From: Burkholderiaceae bacterium
GTDB lineage: Bacteria > Pseudomonadota > Gammaproteobacteria > Burkholderiales > Burkholderiaceae_E
Direction of reading: 5' to 3'
DNA length: 64,000 bases
Assembly (NCBI GenBank): GCA_024235875.1
Contig: JACKLP010000006.1
Span: 158,063 to 222,062 of the forward strand
Below the pieces are notes generated by a model. That model did not search any database. It was given only the letters and a program-made list of their open reading frames with translations, and was not told the origin of the DNA. Positions 50,716-59,578 of the stretch are shown one piece after another (positions within the stretch are counted from its first letter, which is position 1; the number at the start of each line of letters is the position of its first letter). The position numbers and the translations under genes were made by a program.

Positions 50716-53505
50716 TCAGAGCCGTCCGTGGCAGTGCTTGTACTTCTTGCCCGACCCGCAGGGACAGGGATCGTTGCGGCCGATCTTCTGGCCGAAGCGC
50801 CTGAACGGCTGCTCGGGGGTGTCGGCCTGCTCGCCGTGGCCGGCGCTTTGCAGCGCCAGCGCGATGGACTCGGGATCACTGCCGGCCGCCGATGCGCTCG
50901 CCTCGTCGAAGTCGGCGTGGGTGTAGCTGACGTTCGCGTAGCTGGGCGCCGCCTGTTCCTCGGCTTCTTCGACCGCCTCGGCCGATTGCACCTGGACCGT
51001 CATCAGGATGCGGGTCACATCGGTACGGACGCGCTCCTGCATCAGGTTGAACAGCTCGAAGGCCTCGCGCTTGTACTCCTGCTTGGGATTCTTCTGCGCG
51101 TAGCCGCGCAGGTGGATACCCTGGCGCAGGTGATCGAGCGAGGACAGGTGCTCGCGCCAGTGCTGGTCGATCGCCTGGAGCATGATCGAGCGCTCGAAGC
51201 CCGAGAACACATCCGCCCCCACCTGCTCGACCTTGGCCGCATAGGACTGGTCGGAAGCGCCGAGCATGGCCCCGAGCATTTCCTCGTCGGTGAGCTTCGA
51301 ATTCTCGGCCAGCATCGCGGTCAAGGGCACTTCGAGCTGCCATTCGCTTTCGAGCACCGCCTGCAGTGCCGCGACCTCCCATTGCTCCTCGACGCTGTCT
51401 TCGGGCACGTATTGCCTGAAGACCTCGGTGAACACACGATGGCGCAGCTCGGTGATCCGGTCGTCGAAGGATTCGGCCTCGAGCAGGGCATTGCGATCGG
51501 CGTAGACGATCTTGCGCTGATCGTTGGCCACGTCGTCGTACTCGAGCAGCTGCTTGCGGATATCGAAGTTGCGTGCCTCGACCTTGCGCTGCGCGGATTC
51601 CAGCGAGCGCGACACGATGCCGGCCTCGATGGGCTCGCCCTCGGGCAGCTTGAGCCGGTCCATGATCGCCTTGAGTCGATCGCCGGCGAAGATCTTGAGC
51701 AGCGGGTCGTCCATCGACAGGTAGAACCGCGACGAGCCCGGATCGCCCTGGCGACCCGATCGGCCACGAAGCTGATTGTCGATCCGGCGCGACTCGTGCC
51801 GCTCGGTTCCGATGATGTGCAGGCCACCGGCCTTGACCACGGTTTCGTGGAGCTGCTGCCATTCGGTCTCGAGCGCGGCTCGTCTGGCCTCGCGGGTGGC
51901 CTGGTCGACGGACTCGTCCTGGTCGATGTCGTCGAGCTGTCGGCTGACATTGCCGCCAAGCACGATATCGGTGCCGCGGCCGGCCATGTTGGTGGCGATG
52001 GTGATGCGCCCGGGACGCCCGGCTTCGGCCACGATCTCGGCCTCGCGCGCATGCTGCTTGGCATTGAGCACCGCATGCTCGAGCTTTCGCTGCTGCAGCA
52101 TGCCCGAGAGCAGCTCGGAATTCTCGATCGAGGTGGTACCGACCAGCACCGGCTGGCCGCGCTGGTGACAATCCTCGATGTCGGCGATGATCGCGTTGTA
52201 TTTTTCCTGCGCGGTCCGGTAGACCTGGTCCTGCCGGTCGGCGCGAACCATGGGCTGGTGCGTGGGCACCACGACCGTCTCGAGGCTGTAGATCTCCTGG
52301 AACTCGTAGGCCTCGGTATCGGCCGTGCCGGTCATCCCCGCCAGCTTCGAGTACATCCGGAAGTAGTTCTGGAAGGTGATCGATGCCAAGGTCTGGTTCT
52401 CGGCCTGGATCTCGACCTGCTCCTTCGCCTCGATGGCCTGGTGCAGGCCCTCGGACCAGCGCCGCCCCGGCATCAGGCGCCCGGTGAACTCGTCGACGAT
52501 CACGACTTCGCCGTTTTGCACCACGTACTGCTGGTCGCGGTGGTACAAGGTATGGCCGCGCAGGGCCGCCATCAGGTGGTGCATCAGCGAGATGTTGGCC
52601 GGGTCGTATACGCTCGCCCCCTCGGCGAGCATCCCCTGCTCGGTGAGCAGTCGCTCGGACTTCTCGTGGCCGGCCTCGGACATATGCACCTGATGCGCCT
52701 TGCGGTCGACCCAGTAGTCGCCGGGCGGCTCGGGCTCGTTGGCCTTGGGCTCCTCGGCCATTTCGTCGAGCAGGGGCGGTACCGCGTTCATCCGCTGGTA
52801 CAGCTCGGTGTGGTCCTCTGCCTGTCCGGAGATGATCAGCGGCGTGCGTGCCTCGTCGATCAGGATCGAATCGACCTCGTCGACGATCGCGTAGTTCAGC
52901 CCGCGTTGGCGCCGGTCGCCAACCGCGTACTCCATGTTGTCGCGAAGGTAGTCGAAGCCGAACTCGTTGTTGGTCCCGTAGGTGATGTCGGCCGCGTAGG
53001 CCGCTTTCTTCGCCTCGGTATCCTGCTGCGACAGGATCACGCCGACGCTCATCCCCAGAAAGCGATAGAGCCGCCCCATCCAGTCGGCGTCGCGGCTGGC
53101 CAGGTAGTCGTTGACCGTCACGACATGCACCCCGGTGCCCGGGATCGCATTGAGATAGACCGCAAGCGTTGCCGTCAGCGTCTTGCCCTCGCCGGTGCGC
53201 ATCTCGGCGATCTTGCCGTCGTGGAGCACCATGCCGCCAATGAGCTGGACATCGAAATGGCGCATCTTGAGCGCCCGCCTGGAGCCTTCTCGACACACGG
53301 CGAAGGCTTCGGGCAACAAGGCATCGAGTGTTTCGCCGGCAGCATGGCGCTGCCGGAACTCATCGGTCTTGGCGCGCAGTTGCTCGTCGCTCAACTCGGC
53401 AAGCCCGGCCTCGAGCCCATTGATGCGATCGACCACCTTGCGGTAGCCGCGCAGCAGCCGGTCGTTACGGCTTCCGAAGACCCGGGTCAGAATTTTCTGA
53501 ATCAT
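50716..53505 (-). CDS. secA: Preprotein translocase ATPase SecA
   Basis: Motor ATPase of Sec protein export, 929 residues. Walker A is MRTGEGKT (102-109), the DEAD-like box is DEVDSILIDEAR (about 208-219), and further marks are GRSGRQGDPG, the preprotein-binding region and the IF-HW helix DQHWREHLSSLDHLRQGIHLR... near 770. The C-terminal zinc SEC-C motif CPCGSGKKYKHC (914-925) binds SecB and is complete. ATG 53505 is chosen since the betaproteobacterial N-terminus (M-x8-FGSRNDRLL) then matches in length; ATG 53514 and TTG 53532 are in frame. Transcribed toward the carbamoyltransferase cassette. Confidence 0.97.
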   Translation of the reverse strand: MIQKILTRVFGSRNDRLLRGYRKVVDRINGLEAGLAELSDEQLRAKTDEFRQRHAAGETLDALLPEAFAVCREGSRRALKMRHFDVQLIGGMVLHDGKIAEMRTGEGKTLTATLAVYLNAIPGTGVHVVTVNDYLASRDADWMGRLYRFLGMSVGVILSQQDTEAKKAAYAADITYGTNNEFGFDYLRDNMEYAVGDRRQRGLNYAIVDEVDSILIDEARTPLIISGQAEDHTELYQRMNAVPPLLDEMAEEPKANEPEPPGDYWVDRKAHQVHMSEAGHEKSERLLTEQGMLAEGASVYDPANISLMHHLMAALRGHTLYHRDQQYVVQNGEVVIVDEFTGRLMPGRRWSEGLHQAIEAKEQVEIQAENQTLASITFQNYFRMYSKLAGMTGTADTEAYEFQEIYSLETVVVPTHQPMVRADRQDQVYRTAQEKYNAIIADIEDCHQRGQPVLVGTTSIENSELLSGMLQQRKLEHAVLNAKQHAREAEIVAEAGRPGRITIATNMAGRGTDIVLGGNVSRQLDDIDQDESVDQATREARRAALETEWQQLHETVVKAGGLHIIGTERHESRRIDNQLRGRSGRQGDPGSSRFYLSMDDPLLKIFAGDRLKAIMDRLKLPEGEPIEAGIVSRSLESAQRKVEARNFDIRKQLLEYDDVANDQRKIVYADRNALLEAESFDDRITELRHRVFTEVFRQYVPEDSVEEQWEVAALQAVLESEWQLEVPLTAMLAENSKLTDEEMLGAMLGASDQSYAAKVEQVGADVFSGFERSIMLQAIDQHWREHLSSLDHLRQGIHLRGYAQKNPKQEYKREAFELFNLMQERVRTDVTRILMTVQVQSAEAVEEAEEQAAPSYANVSYTHADFDEASASAAGSDPESIALALQSAGHGEQADTPEQPFRRFGQKIGRNDPCPCGSGKKYKHCHGRL

Positions 53506-53652
53506 GCGCAGCATCGGGCGGTGAGCCGGCAAGGCCGACCCGCCCTATTGGCGGTAGGGGGAAAATCGGACGAGTTTAGCACGCGCTCCCCGTCCGACCC
53601 GGACCTGCGCGACGCATGTGCGGCGGTTCGACTGGCGCCCTCGTCCCGGCGA

Positions 53653-54666
53653 TCAGCGTCGGGCGATGCGCCCGCGCGAGCGCTCGATCCCGCCGCGCCG
53701 CAGATAGCTCATCGGGTCGACCGACGCGCCGTTGACCCGCACCTCGAAGTGCAGGTGTGGTCCCGTGGAGCGACCGCTGTTGCCGACCTCGGCGATCTTC
53801 TGGCCCTGCCTGACGATGTCGCCGGCGTTCACCACGAGCTTTCGGGCGTGTGCGTAGCGCGTCATCAGGCCATCGCCGTGATCGATGTCGACCTGCCGCC
53901 CGTAGGCACCGTTGCGCCCCGCGAACACCACGACACCGGCACCGGCGGCAAAGATCGGGGTGCCCGGCGGCGCACCGAAGTCGACGCCCTCATGGAAGGA
54001 ACGACGGCCGGTGATCGGATCGATCCGCCGGCCATAGCGCGATGCGGTGAACCCGATGTCGACGGGCTGGTCAGTTGGCACCAGCTTGCGGGACGCCTGG
54101 CGATAGAGCAATTCGGTCTCGAGCAGCATCATCTGCTCGGTCCGGCGCTCGATGTTCAGGGACACGTCGTCGACCGACGCGCGCAGTTCGTCGAAGCTCA
54201 TCTCGCGCGCGTCCGGCACGAATGGCCCCCCCTGCCCGGGCAACTCGCGCGGCGCCACCTGGGTTCCGAGCTTGACGCCGGCTTCCTTGGCGACCCGCTC
54301 GCCGACCACACCCAGCCGCATCAGTTGCGCCTGCATCTGCCCCAGCTTCTGCGCCAGCGCATCGATGTTCTCGCGCATCTGGAGATCGTGTGCCGCGGCC
54401 TGGGCATGCGCCCTTGCCGCGATCCGTGCGGTATCGTCGACGATAGTGGTCTCGGCGAGGCCGCGGCCCGGGGCCGGCGGCTCGCTTTGCTCCTCGGCCA
54501 CAGCCACCACCGGCTCGCCGGAAAAGCGTGGCAATGAGCGCCCGAGCATCACGCCCAGCGCAAGCGAGATCGCGAGCAGCCCGACCAGCGCGACCAGCAA
54601 TTGCCACCGCGAGACGGTCAGCATGCGCAGGGCACTGACCCGCTGGCGCACGAAGATGATCTGCAC
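53653..54666 (-). CDS. M23 family metallopeptidase (LytM/murein hydrolase type)
   Basis: Predicted inner-membrane-anchored periplasmic protein of 337 residues: TM about 22-42, coiled-coil-prone region about 75-200, and a C-terminal M23 domain (about 225-320). The zinc ligands are in RSFHEGVDFGAP (His/Asp, about 222-233) and HLHFEVRVNG (about 304-313), with YGRRIDPITG before. All catalytic residues are kept, so peptidoglycan endopeptidase activity is expected. Start is GTG 54666. Divergent from DUF721; located between secA and lpxC as in other Burkholderiales. Confidence 0.93.
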   Translation of the reverse strand: MQIIFVRQRVSALRMLTVSRWQLLVALVGLLAISLALGVMLGRSLPRFSGEPVVAVAEEQSEPPAPGRGLAETTIVDDTARIAARAHAQAAAHDLQMRENIDALAQKLGQMQAQLMRLGVVGERVAKEAGVKLGTQVAPRELPGQGGPFVPDAREMSFDELRASVDDVSLNIERRTEQMMLLETELLYRQASRKLVPTDQPVDIGFTASRYGRRIDPITGRRSFHEGVDFGAPPGTPIFAAGAGVVVFAGRNGAYGRQVDIDHGDGLMTRYAHARKLVVNAGDIVRQGQKIAEVGNSGRSTGPHLHFEVRVNGASVDPMSYLRRGGIERSRGRIARR

Positions 54667-54731
54667 GAACCCTCTCTGTCTCTGCTATCGTGTCGCGACC
54701 CGGGTATGTCGACACCAGGCCGCGTCAGGAT

Positions 54732-55193
54732 ATGCAAGCTCCCGCCACCAAGACCAAACCTATTGGAGTCTGGCTCGACGACGTACCCGAAATCCGACAA
54801 GCGGCAGCTCGTATCGACGAGTTGCTTCGAATCCAGGCCACGCTGGCGAAGCGATTTCCGGCGCTTCGCCTCAATGTCGTGGCGCTCGACGAAGGCACAC
54901 TGACGGTTGCCACCAGCACGGCAGCAGCGGCCGCAAAGTTCCGACAATCGGAACCAAGCCTGCGTAGCGCGCTAGCCCACGACTGGCCGCAGATTAATCG
55001 AATCCAGTTCAGGCCGCAACGTCGGCACGCGCCCGCCCCGCGTCCGCCTGCCGAATTCAAGGCCATACCGCCCGGCGCCGCCGATGCACTGGCGACGCTC
55101 GGACGCAGCATCGAGGCGTCACCACTGCGAGACTCACTGCTGCGACTGGCGCGCCGGGGAGCGGCCGGCGGGCGCCGACGTGCAGGGGCCTGA
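54732..55193 (+). CDS. DUF721 (DciA-like) family protein
   Basis: Cytosolic protein of 153 residues. The N-terminal KH-like DUF721 domain (about 8-105) is recognised by DELLRIQATLAKRFP, LNVVALDEGTLTVATSTAAAAAKFRQ and EPSLRSALAHDWPQINRIQF. DciA proteins load the replicative helicase DnaB in bacteria lacking DnaC; membership here rests on the DUF721 fold. The Arg-rich tail is unstructured. ATG 54732 has AGGA very close, so GTG 54690 in frame is an alternative start. The only plus-strand gene in the secA-murG stretch, divergent from the M23 gene. Confidence 0.82.
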   Translation: MQAPATKTKPIGVWLDDVPEIRQAAARIDELLRIQATLAKRFPALRLNVVALDEGTLTVATSTAAAAAKFRQSEPSLRSALAHDWPQINRIQFRPQRRHAPAPRPPAEFKAIPPGAADALATLGRSIEASPLRDSLLRLARRGAAGGRRRAGA

Positions 55194-55228
55194 GGCCTGG
55201 GGGTGGACTACCCGGGCACGATCGTGGC

Positions 55229-55414
55229 TCAGCCGCTGACCAGGCGCTCGATGAACACGCCGGCGAAGAAGACCAGCCCCAGCAGCAGTGTGCCGACGAA
55301 CAGGCGCCACGCGAACCGACGATGCGCAACGCGCCCGGTGAGCAGGTAGGAGCTCAGGTAGGCCAGCGCGAGCAACATGCCGCCAGCGAAGACCACGCGC
55401 AGCAGGATGATCAC
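55229..55414 (-). CDS. 61-residue two-helix membrane protein coupled to lpxC
   Basis: Small open frame with coding-like composition: two predicted membrane helices, LLRVVFAGGMLLALAYLSSYL (first 20 residues region 4-24) and LFVGTLLLGLVFFAGVFIERL (about 39-59), joined by the basic loop TGRVAHRRFAW. Both ends fit a hairpin with a cytoplasmic basic loop. The GTG start at 55414 overlaps the lpxC stop as GTGA, which signals translational coupling. I do not recognise a named family. Convergent with DUF721, 35 bases away. Confidence 0.65.
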   Translation of the reverse strand: MIILLRVVFAGGMLLALAYLSSYLLTGRVAHRRFAWRLFVGTLLLGLVFFAGVFIERLVSG

Positions 55415-56343
55415 GAGGCCAGCGCCCAATCGAGCGCATAGCGACGCGGCGCCAGTGTCCGCTCGCTGAAGCTCACGACCTCCCACGCCGACTCGTCGGC
55501 GAGCAAGGCCCGCAGCAACTGGTTGTTCAGCGCATGCCCGGACTTGTGGGCGACATAGGCGGCAAGCAACGGCCGCCCAACCAGGTAGAGGTCGCCGATC
55601 GCGTCGAGGATCTTGTGCTTGACGAACTCGTCGCGCGAGCGAAGCCCCTCGTCGTTGAGCACGCGGTACTCGTCCATGACGATGGCATTGCCCATGCTGC
55701 CGCCGCGCGCCAAGCCGTGGGCACGCAGGAACTCGACGTCCTGCATGAATCCGAAGGTTCGCGCCCGCGCCACTTCGCGCACGAAGGAGGTGCTGGCGAA
55801 ATCGACTTCGACGCGTTGGGCCGTCGCATCGATGGCCGGGTGCCCGAAGTCGATCGAAAAGGTCAGCCGAAAGCCGAAGTGAGGCTCCAGGCGTGCCCAC
55901 TTGTCGCCGTCCCGAACCTCGACGGGTCGCTTGACCCGAATGAAGCGCTTCGGCGCCGCCTGCTCGACGATGCCGGCCGACTGCAGCAGGTAGACGAACG
56001 AGCCGGCCGAACCGTCGAGGATGGGGATTTCTTCGGCGGTGACGTCGATGAACAGGTTGTCGACCCCGAGCCCCGCAACGGCCGACATCAGGTGCTCGAC
56101 CGTTGCCACCTTGATCCGGCCCGCGGCCTCGTCGTCACCCGCGGTCAGCGTCGATGCCATCCGGGTGTCGGTGACACGCTCGGCACTCGCCCGGATGTCG
56201 ATCGGCGGGTCGAGATCGATGCGCCGGAACACGACACCGGTGTCCGGTGGCGCCGGTCGCATGCACAGCGTGACCCGATGCCCCGAGTGAAGGCCCACAC
56301 CGGTGGTGCGGACCAGCGTCTTGATGGTTCTCTGTCTGAGCAT
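55411..56343 (-). CDS. lpxC: UDP-3-O-acyl-N-acetylglucosamine deacetylase
   Basis: Committed step of lipid A synthesis, zinc deacetylase of 310 residues. MLRQRTIKTLVRTTGVGLHSG is the canonical N-terminus. Zinc and catalytic residues are in VEHLMSAVAGLGVDN (His about 79), VKHKILDAIGDL (about 235-246) and SGHALNNQ (about 264-271). Start ATG 56343 without clear SD. The peroxiredoxin gene ends 35 bases upstream on the same strand, so the two may be co-transcribed. Confidence 0.97.
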   Translation of the reverse strand: MLRQRTIKTLVRTTGVGLHSGHRVTLCMRPAPPDTGVVFRRIDLDPPIDIRASAERVTDTRMASTLTAGDDEAAGRIKVATVEHLMSAVAGLGVDNLFIDVTAEEIPILDGSAGSFVYLLQSAGIVEQAAPKRFIRVKRPVEVRDGDKWARLEPHFGFRLTFSIDFGHPAIDATAQRVEVDFASTSFVREVARARTFGFMQDVEFLRAHGLARGGSMGNAIVMDEYRVLNDEGLRSRDEFVKHKILDAIGDLYLVGRPLLAAYVAHKSGHALNNQLLRALLADESAWEVVSFSERTLAPRRYALDWALAS

Positions 56344-56378
56344 CGGGGCAGCGGGAGATCGGGGGCTTCGCCGCGAGC

Positions 56379-56885
56379 TCAGCCGAGCTGCTTGAGCATG
56401 GTGCCGGCGTCCGAGACTTCGAACTTGCCCGGCCCCTCGACATTGAGCGACTTCACGACACCGTCCTCGACGAGCATCGAATAGCGGTTCGAGCGCACGC
56501 CCATGCCGCGAGCCGTCAGGTCCAGCGTCAGCCCGGTCGCACTCGAGAACTCCGCCGAGCCATCGGCCATCATGCGCACTTTTCCACCGGCGCCCTGCTC
56601 TCGCCCCCAGGCGCCCATGACGAACGCGTCGTTGACCGAGACACACCAGACCTCGTCGACGCCCTTGGCCTTGAGCGCATCGTAGTCGGCGACATACGAA
56701 GGCACGTGCTTGGCCGAACAGGTCGGGGTATAGGCGCCAGGCAATCCGAAGATCACGATCTTCTTGCCGCGGGTCGCCTCGGAGACCTTGTAGGGATTGG
56801 GACCGATCGAGCAGCCGTTCTCTTCGGTATCGGAGTACTCGTACAGGGTGGCCTCGGGCAGGCGCTCACCGACCGATATCGTCAT
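56379..56885 (-). CDS. Peroxiredoxin (Prx5/AhpC-TSA family)
   Basis: Thiol peroxidase of 168 residues, Prx5 type. Peroxidatic C56 is in PGAYTPTCSAKHVP (49-62), the catalytic Arg is in GVRSNRYSMLVEDG (about 137) and a candidate resolving C81 is in VWCVSVND. C25 is an extra cysteine. It reduces peroxides with glutathione or thioredoxin as donor. ATG 56885 has CAGGAGA upstream. Its place between ftsZ and lpxC is conserved in Burkholderiales. Confidence 0.94.
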   Translation of the reverse strand: MTISVGERLPEATLYEYSDTEENGCSIGPNPYKVSEATRGKKIVIFGLPGAYTPTCSAKHVPSYVADYDALKAKGVDEVWCVSVNDAFVMGAWGREQGAGGKVRMMADGSAEFSSATGLTLDLTARGMGVRSNRYSMLVEDGVVKSLNVEGPGKFEVSDAGTMLKQLG

Positions 56886-57029
56886 GGTCTTCTCCTGGTA
56901 ACTCGTGGTTGGGTGCTCGCTAGTGTATTCGCGCCGCGAAAACCCGTCGGCCGCAAAGGTCGGCAGCCGGCGGCCGCCGTTCCCGAACGACAGCGAACTG
57001 CGCCGCAACCGGGAGGCACCGGCCACGGT

Positions 57030-57066
57030 CGGGCGACGGCCGCTTGCTAGGACCGGCCGTCACCCG
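57030..57066 (-). terminator. 13-bp stem-loop downstream of ftsZ
   Basis: Thirteen-base arms (57030-57042 and 57054-57066) pair with a single G-U wobble around an 11-base loop and begin seven bases after the ftsZ stop codon on the minus strand. No U-tract follows. Likely a transcript end or RNA-stability element closing the ftsQAZ unit before the peroxiredoxin gene. Confidence 0.5.
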
Positions 57067-57072
57067 CCGGGC

Positions 57073-58242
57073 TCAGTCGGCCTGCTTGCGAAGGAAGGCC
57101 GGAATGTCGAAGCGCTCGACCCCGCTGTCCTCGAGCGCCTGCACCTGCGCCGCCGCCGAGCCACGGGGGCTGCGCCAGACGGCCGGCTGCTCGTACTTGT
57201 CGTAGCCACTGTCGAAGGGCGTGGCGCCGGTGGCATCGTCGGTACCGGTACGCAGCACCGGCTGTGGCACCAGGACCGGCTTCGGGGGACGACTGTCGAT
57301 CCCGGTCGCCACCACGGTGACCCGCAGGCGATCCTCCATGTCTTCCTCGAAGACCGTGCCATGGATGATCGTCGCGTCATCGGCGCAGAACGCCTTGATC
57401 GTGTTGATCACCTCGTTGGTCTCGCGCAGCTTCAGGCTGCGGTTGGCCGTGATGTTGACGATCACGCCGCGCGCACCCGACAGATCGACGCCGTCGAGCA
57501 GCGGCGAGGCGACGGCCTGCTCGGCCGCGAGCCGGGCGCGATCGAGACCGGAGGCCTCGCCGATACCCATCATGGCCTTGCCGCGATCGCTCATCACGGT
57601 CTTGACGTCGGCGAAGTCGACGTTGACGAGGCCGGGGACGTTGATGATCTCGGCGATCCCCGCGACCGCGTTGTTGAGCACATCGTCGGCGCGCTTGAAC
57701 GCGTCCTCGAGGCTGGCGTCCTCGTCCATCACGTCGAACAGATTCTGGTTCAGGACGACGATGAGCGAATCGACGTTCTGAACCAGCTCCTCGATGCCGT
57801 CCTCGGCAATCCGCATCTTCTTGCTGCCCTCGAAGTCGAAGGGCTTGGTCACGACGCCGACGGTCAGCACGCCGAGCTCCTGCGCAACCTTCGCGACCAC
57901 CGGCGATGCGCCCGTGCCGGTGCCCTTGCCCATGCCGGCGGTCAGGAACACCATGTTCGCTCCCTCGAGCGCGGCCCGGATTTCGTCGCGTGCCGCCTCG
58001 GCTGCGTCGTGCCCGGCCTCGGGGCGCGCGCCGGCCCCCAGGCCCTGCTCGCCGAGCTGGATCACAGAACCGGCTTGCGAACGCCGCAGCGCCTGGCGAT
58101 CCGTGTTGACAGCGATGAACTCGACGCCTTGCACCCCCTTGTTGATCATGTGGTTGACGGCATTGCCGCCAGCGCCACCCACACCGACCACCTTGATGAT
58201 CGCGCCTTCGTGATCATTGTCTTCCAGCATTTCGAACGGCAT
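57073..58242 (-). CDS. ftsZ: Cell division GTPase FtsZ
   Basis: Tubulin-like GTPase that forms the Z-ring, 389 residues. N-terminal GVGGAGGNAVNHM (19-31) and the T7 loop NVDFADVKTVM (about 206-216) are conserved, as is the C-terminal partner-binding peptide DIPAFLRKQAD (379-389). The tubulin signature at 103-111 reads GMGKGTGTG; the standard sequence is GMGGGTGTG, so lysine replaces a glycine that contacts the nucleotide phosphates. The same loop is otherwise intact and the frame shows no decay, so the protein should be functional. ATG 58242 has GGAGGT nine bases before. Confidence 0.96.
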   Translation of the reverse strand: MPFEMLEDNDHEGAIIKVVGVGGAGGNAVNHMINKGVQGVEFIAVNTDRQALRRSQAGSVIQLGEQGLGAGARPEAGHDAAEAARDEIRAALEGANMVFLTAGMGKGTGTGASPVVAKVAQELGVLTVGVVTKPFDFEGSKKMRIAEDGIEELVQNVDSLIVVLNQNLFDVMDEDASLEDAFKRADDVLNNAVAGIAEIINVPGLVNVDFADVKTVMSDRGKAMMGIGEASGLDRARLAAEQAVASPLLDGVDLSGARGVIVNITANRSLKLRETNEVINTIKAFCADDATIIHGTVFEEDMEDRLRVTVVATGIDSRPPKPVLVPQPVLRTGTDDATGATPFDSGYDKYEQPAVWRSPRGSAAAQVQALEDSGVERFDIPAFLRKQAD

Positions 58243-58326
58243 GTTTGAGACCTCCTAGCAAGTAATTCGTGTAGAGCGAGACCCGACGATCCAGAGACAG
58301 AGAACAGAAATTCGATGTTTGCGACT

Positions 58327-59559
58327 TCAGAAGTTGCCCAGGAACCAATCGCGCATCCGACGCATCGTGTCGCGAAACGACCCCGACTGCTCGGCGACTT
58401 TCCGACCACGCAAGTGCTGCGCGCGCGCCTCCTCGAGCAGGCCGACGGCGGTCGCATAGCGCGGTGAGCGCACCACGTCGGCCAGCCCGCCCCGATAGGC
58501 CGGCAGGCCGATGCGGACCGGCTTCAGGAAGATGTCCTCGGCCAGATCCACCATGCCGGGCAGCAGGCTGGTCCCGCCGGTGAGCACGATTCCGGACGAG
58601 AGCAGTTCCTCGTAGCCCGATTCGCGGATCACCTGTTGCACCAGCGCGAACAATTCCTCTACGCGCGGCTCGATCACGGCCGCCAGTGCCTGGCGCGACA
58701 AGGTTCGCGGCGCGCGATCGCCCAGGCCTGGCACCTCGATCCGATCGCCGCCCTCGGCCAGCACCTGCTTGGCGATTCCGTGGCGCAGCTTGATCTCGTC
58801 GGCCTCCGGCGTCGGCGTGCGCAGGGCCATCGCGATGTCGTTGGTGATCTGGTCGCCGGCGATCGGAATCACGGCCGTGTGGCGGATCGCGCCACCCGTG
58901 AAGATCGCGATATCGGTCGTGCCGCCGCCGATGTCCACCAGCGCCACGCCGAGTTCCTTCTCGTCGTCGGTCAGCACGGCATTGCTCGAGGCCAGCGGCT
59001 GGAGGATCAGGTCATGTACCTCGAGCCCGCAACGACGCACGCACTTGACGATGTTCTGCGCTGCCGAGACGGCACCGGTCACGATGTGAACCCGCACCTC
59101 GAGCCGCACGCCGCTCATGCCGATCGGCTCGCGGATGTCGTCCTGTCCGTCGATGATGAACTCCTGCGCCAACACGTGCAGGATCTGCTGGTCGGTGGGA
59201 ATGTTCACCGCCTTGGCCGTCTCGACGACCCGGCTCATGTCGGCTTCGGAGACTTCCTTGTCCTTGATCGCCACCATGCCGCTGGAGTTGAAGCTGCGGA
59301 TGTGGCTGCCGGCGATCCCGGTGTAGACGGTGCGGATCTTGCAGTCGGCCATCAGCTCCGCTTCCTCGAGCGCGTGCTGAATCGAGTTGACCGTGGTCTC
59401 GATGTTCACGACCACGCCCTTCTTCAGCCCGCGCGAGTCATGCTGCCCGAGGCCGACGATCTCGTAGTGCCCGTCGGCGCGCATCTCGGCGACGATGGCG
59501 ACGATCTTCGACGTACCGATGTCGAGGCCGACGATGAGATCCTTGCTGTCTCTGGTCAT
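58327..59559 (-). CDS. ftsA: Cell division protein FtsA
   Basis: Actin-like protein that tethers FtsZ to the membrane, 410 residues. Phosphate-1 GLDIGTSKIVAIV (11-23), 1C domain EQQ-like VLAQEFIIDGQ (about 127), phosphate-2 LVDIGGGTTDIAIF (about 206-219) and adenosine motif IVLTGGTSLLPGM (about 333-345) are visible. The C-terminal amphipathic membrane-targeting helix MRRMRDWFLGNF (399-410) is complete. ATG 59559, 19 bases after ftsQ; ftsZ follows after 84 bases. Confidence 0.97.
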   Translation of the reverse strand: MTRDSKDLIVGLDIGTSKIVAIVAEMRADGHYEIVGLGQHDSRGLKKGVVVNIETTVNSIQHALEEAELMADCKIRTVYTGIAGSHIRSFNSSGMVAIKDKEVSEADMSRVVETAKAVNIPTDQQILHVLAQEFIIDGQDDIREPIGMSGVRLEVRVHIVTGAVSAAQNIVKCVRRCGLEVHDLILQPLASSNAVLTDDEKELGVALVDIGGGTTDIAIFTGGAIRHTAVIPIAGDQITNDIAMALRTPTPEADEIKLRHGIAKQVLAEGGDRIEVPGLGDRAPRTLSRQALAAVIEPRVEELFALVQQVIRESGYEELLSSGIVLTGGTSLLPGMVDLAEDIFLKPVRIGLPAYRGGLADVVRSPRYATAVGLLEEARAQHLRGRKVAEQSGSFRDTMRRMRDWFLGNF

Positions 59560-59578
59560 ATCGATTCTCCGGCGCCGC

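Noticed and set aside
50593..54537. A 1,314-codon open frame antisense to secA.
   Set aside because: Secondary effect of high GC and codon bias; its sequence is low in protein-like features and secA on the other strand is unambiguous.
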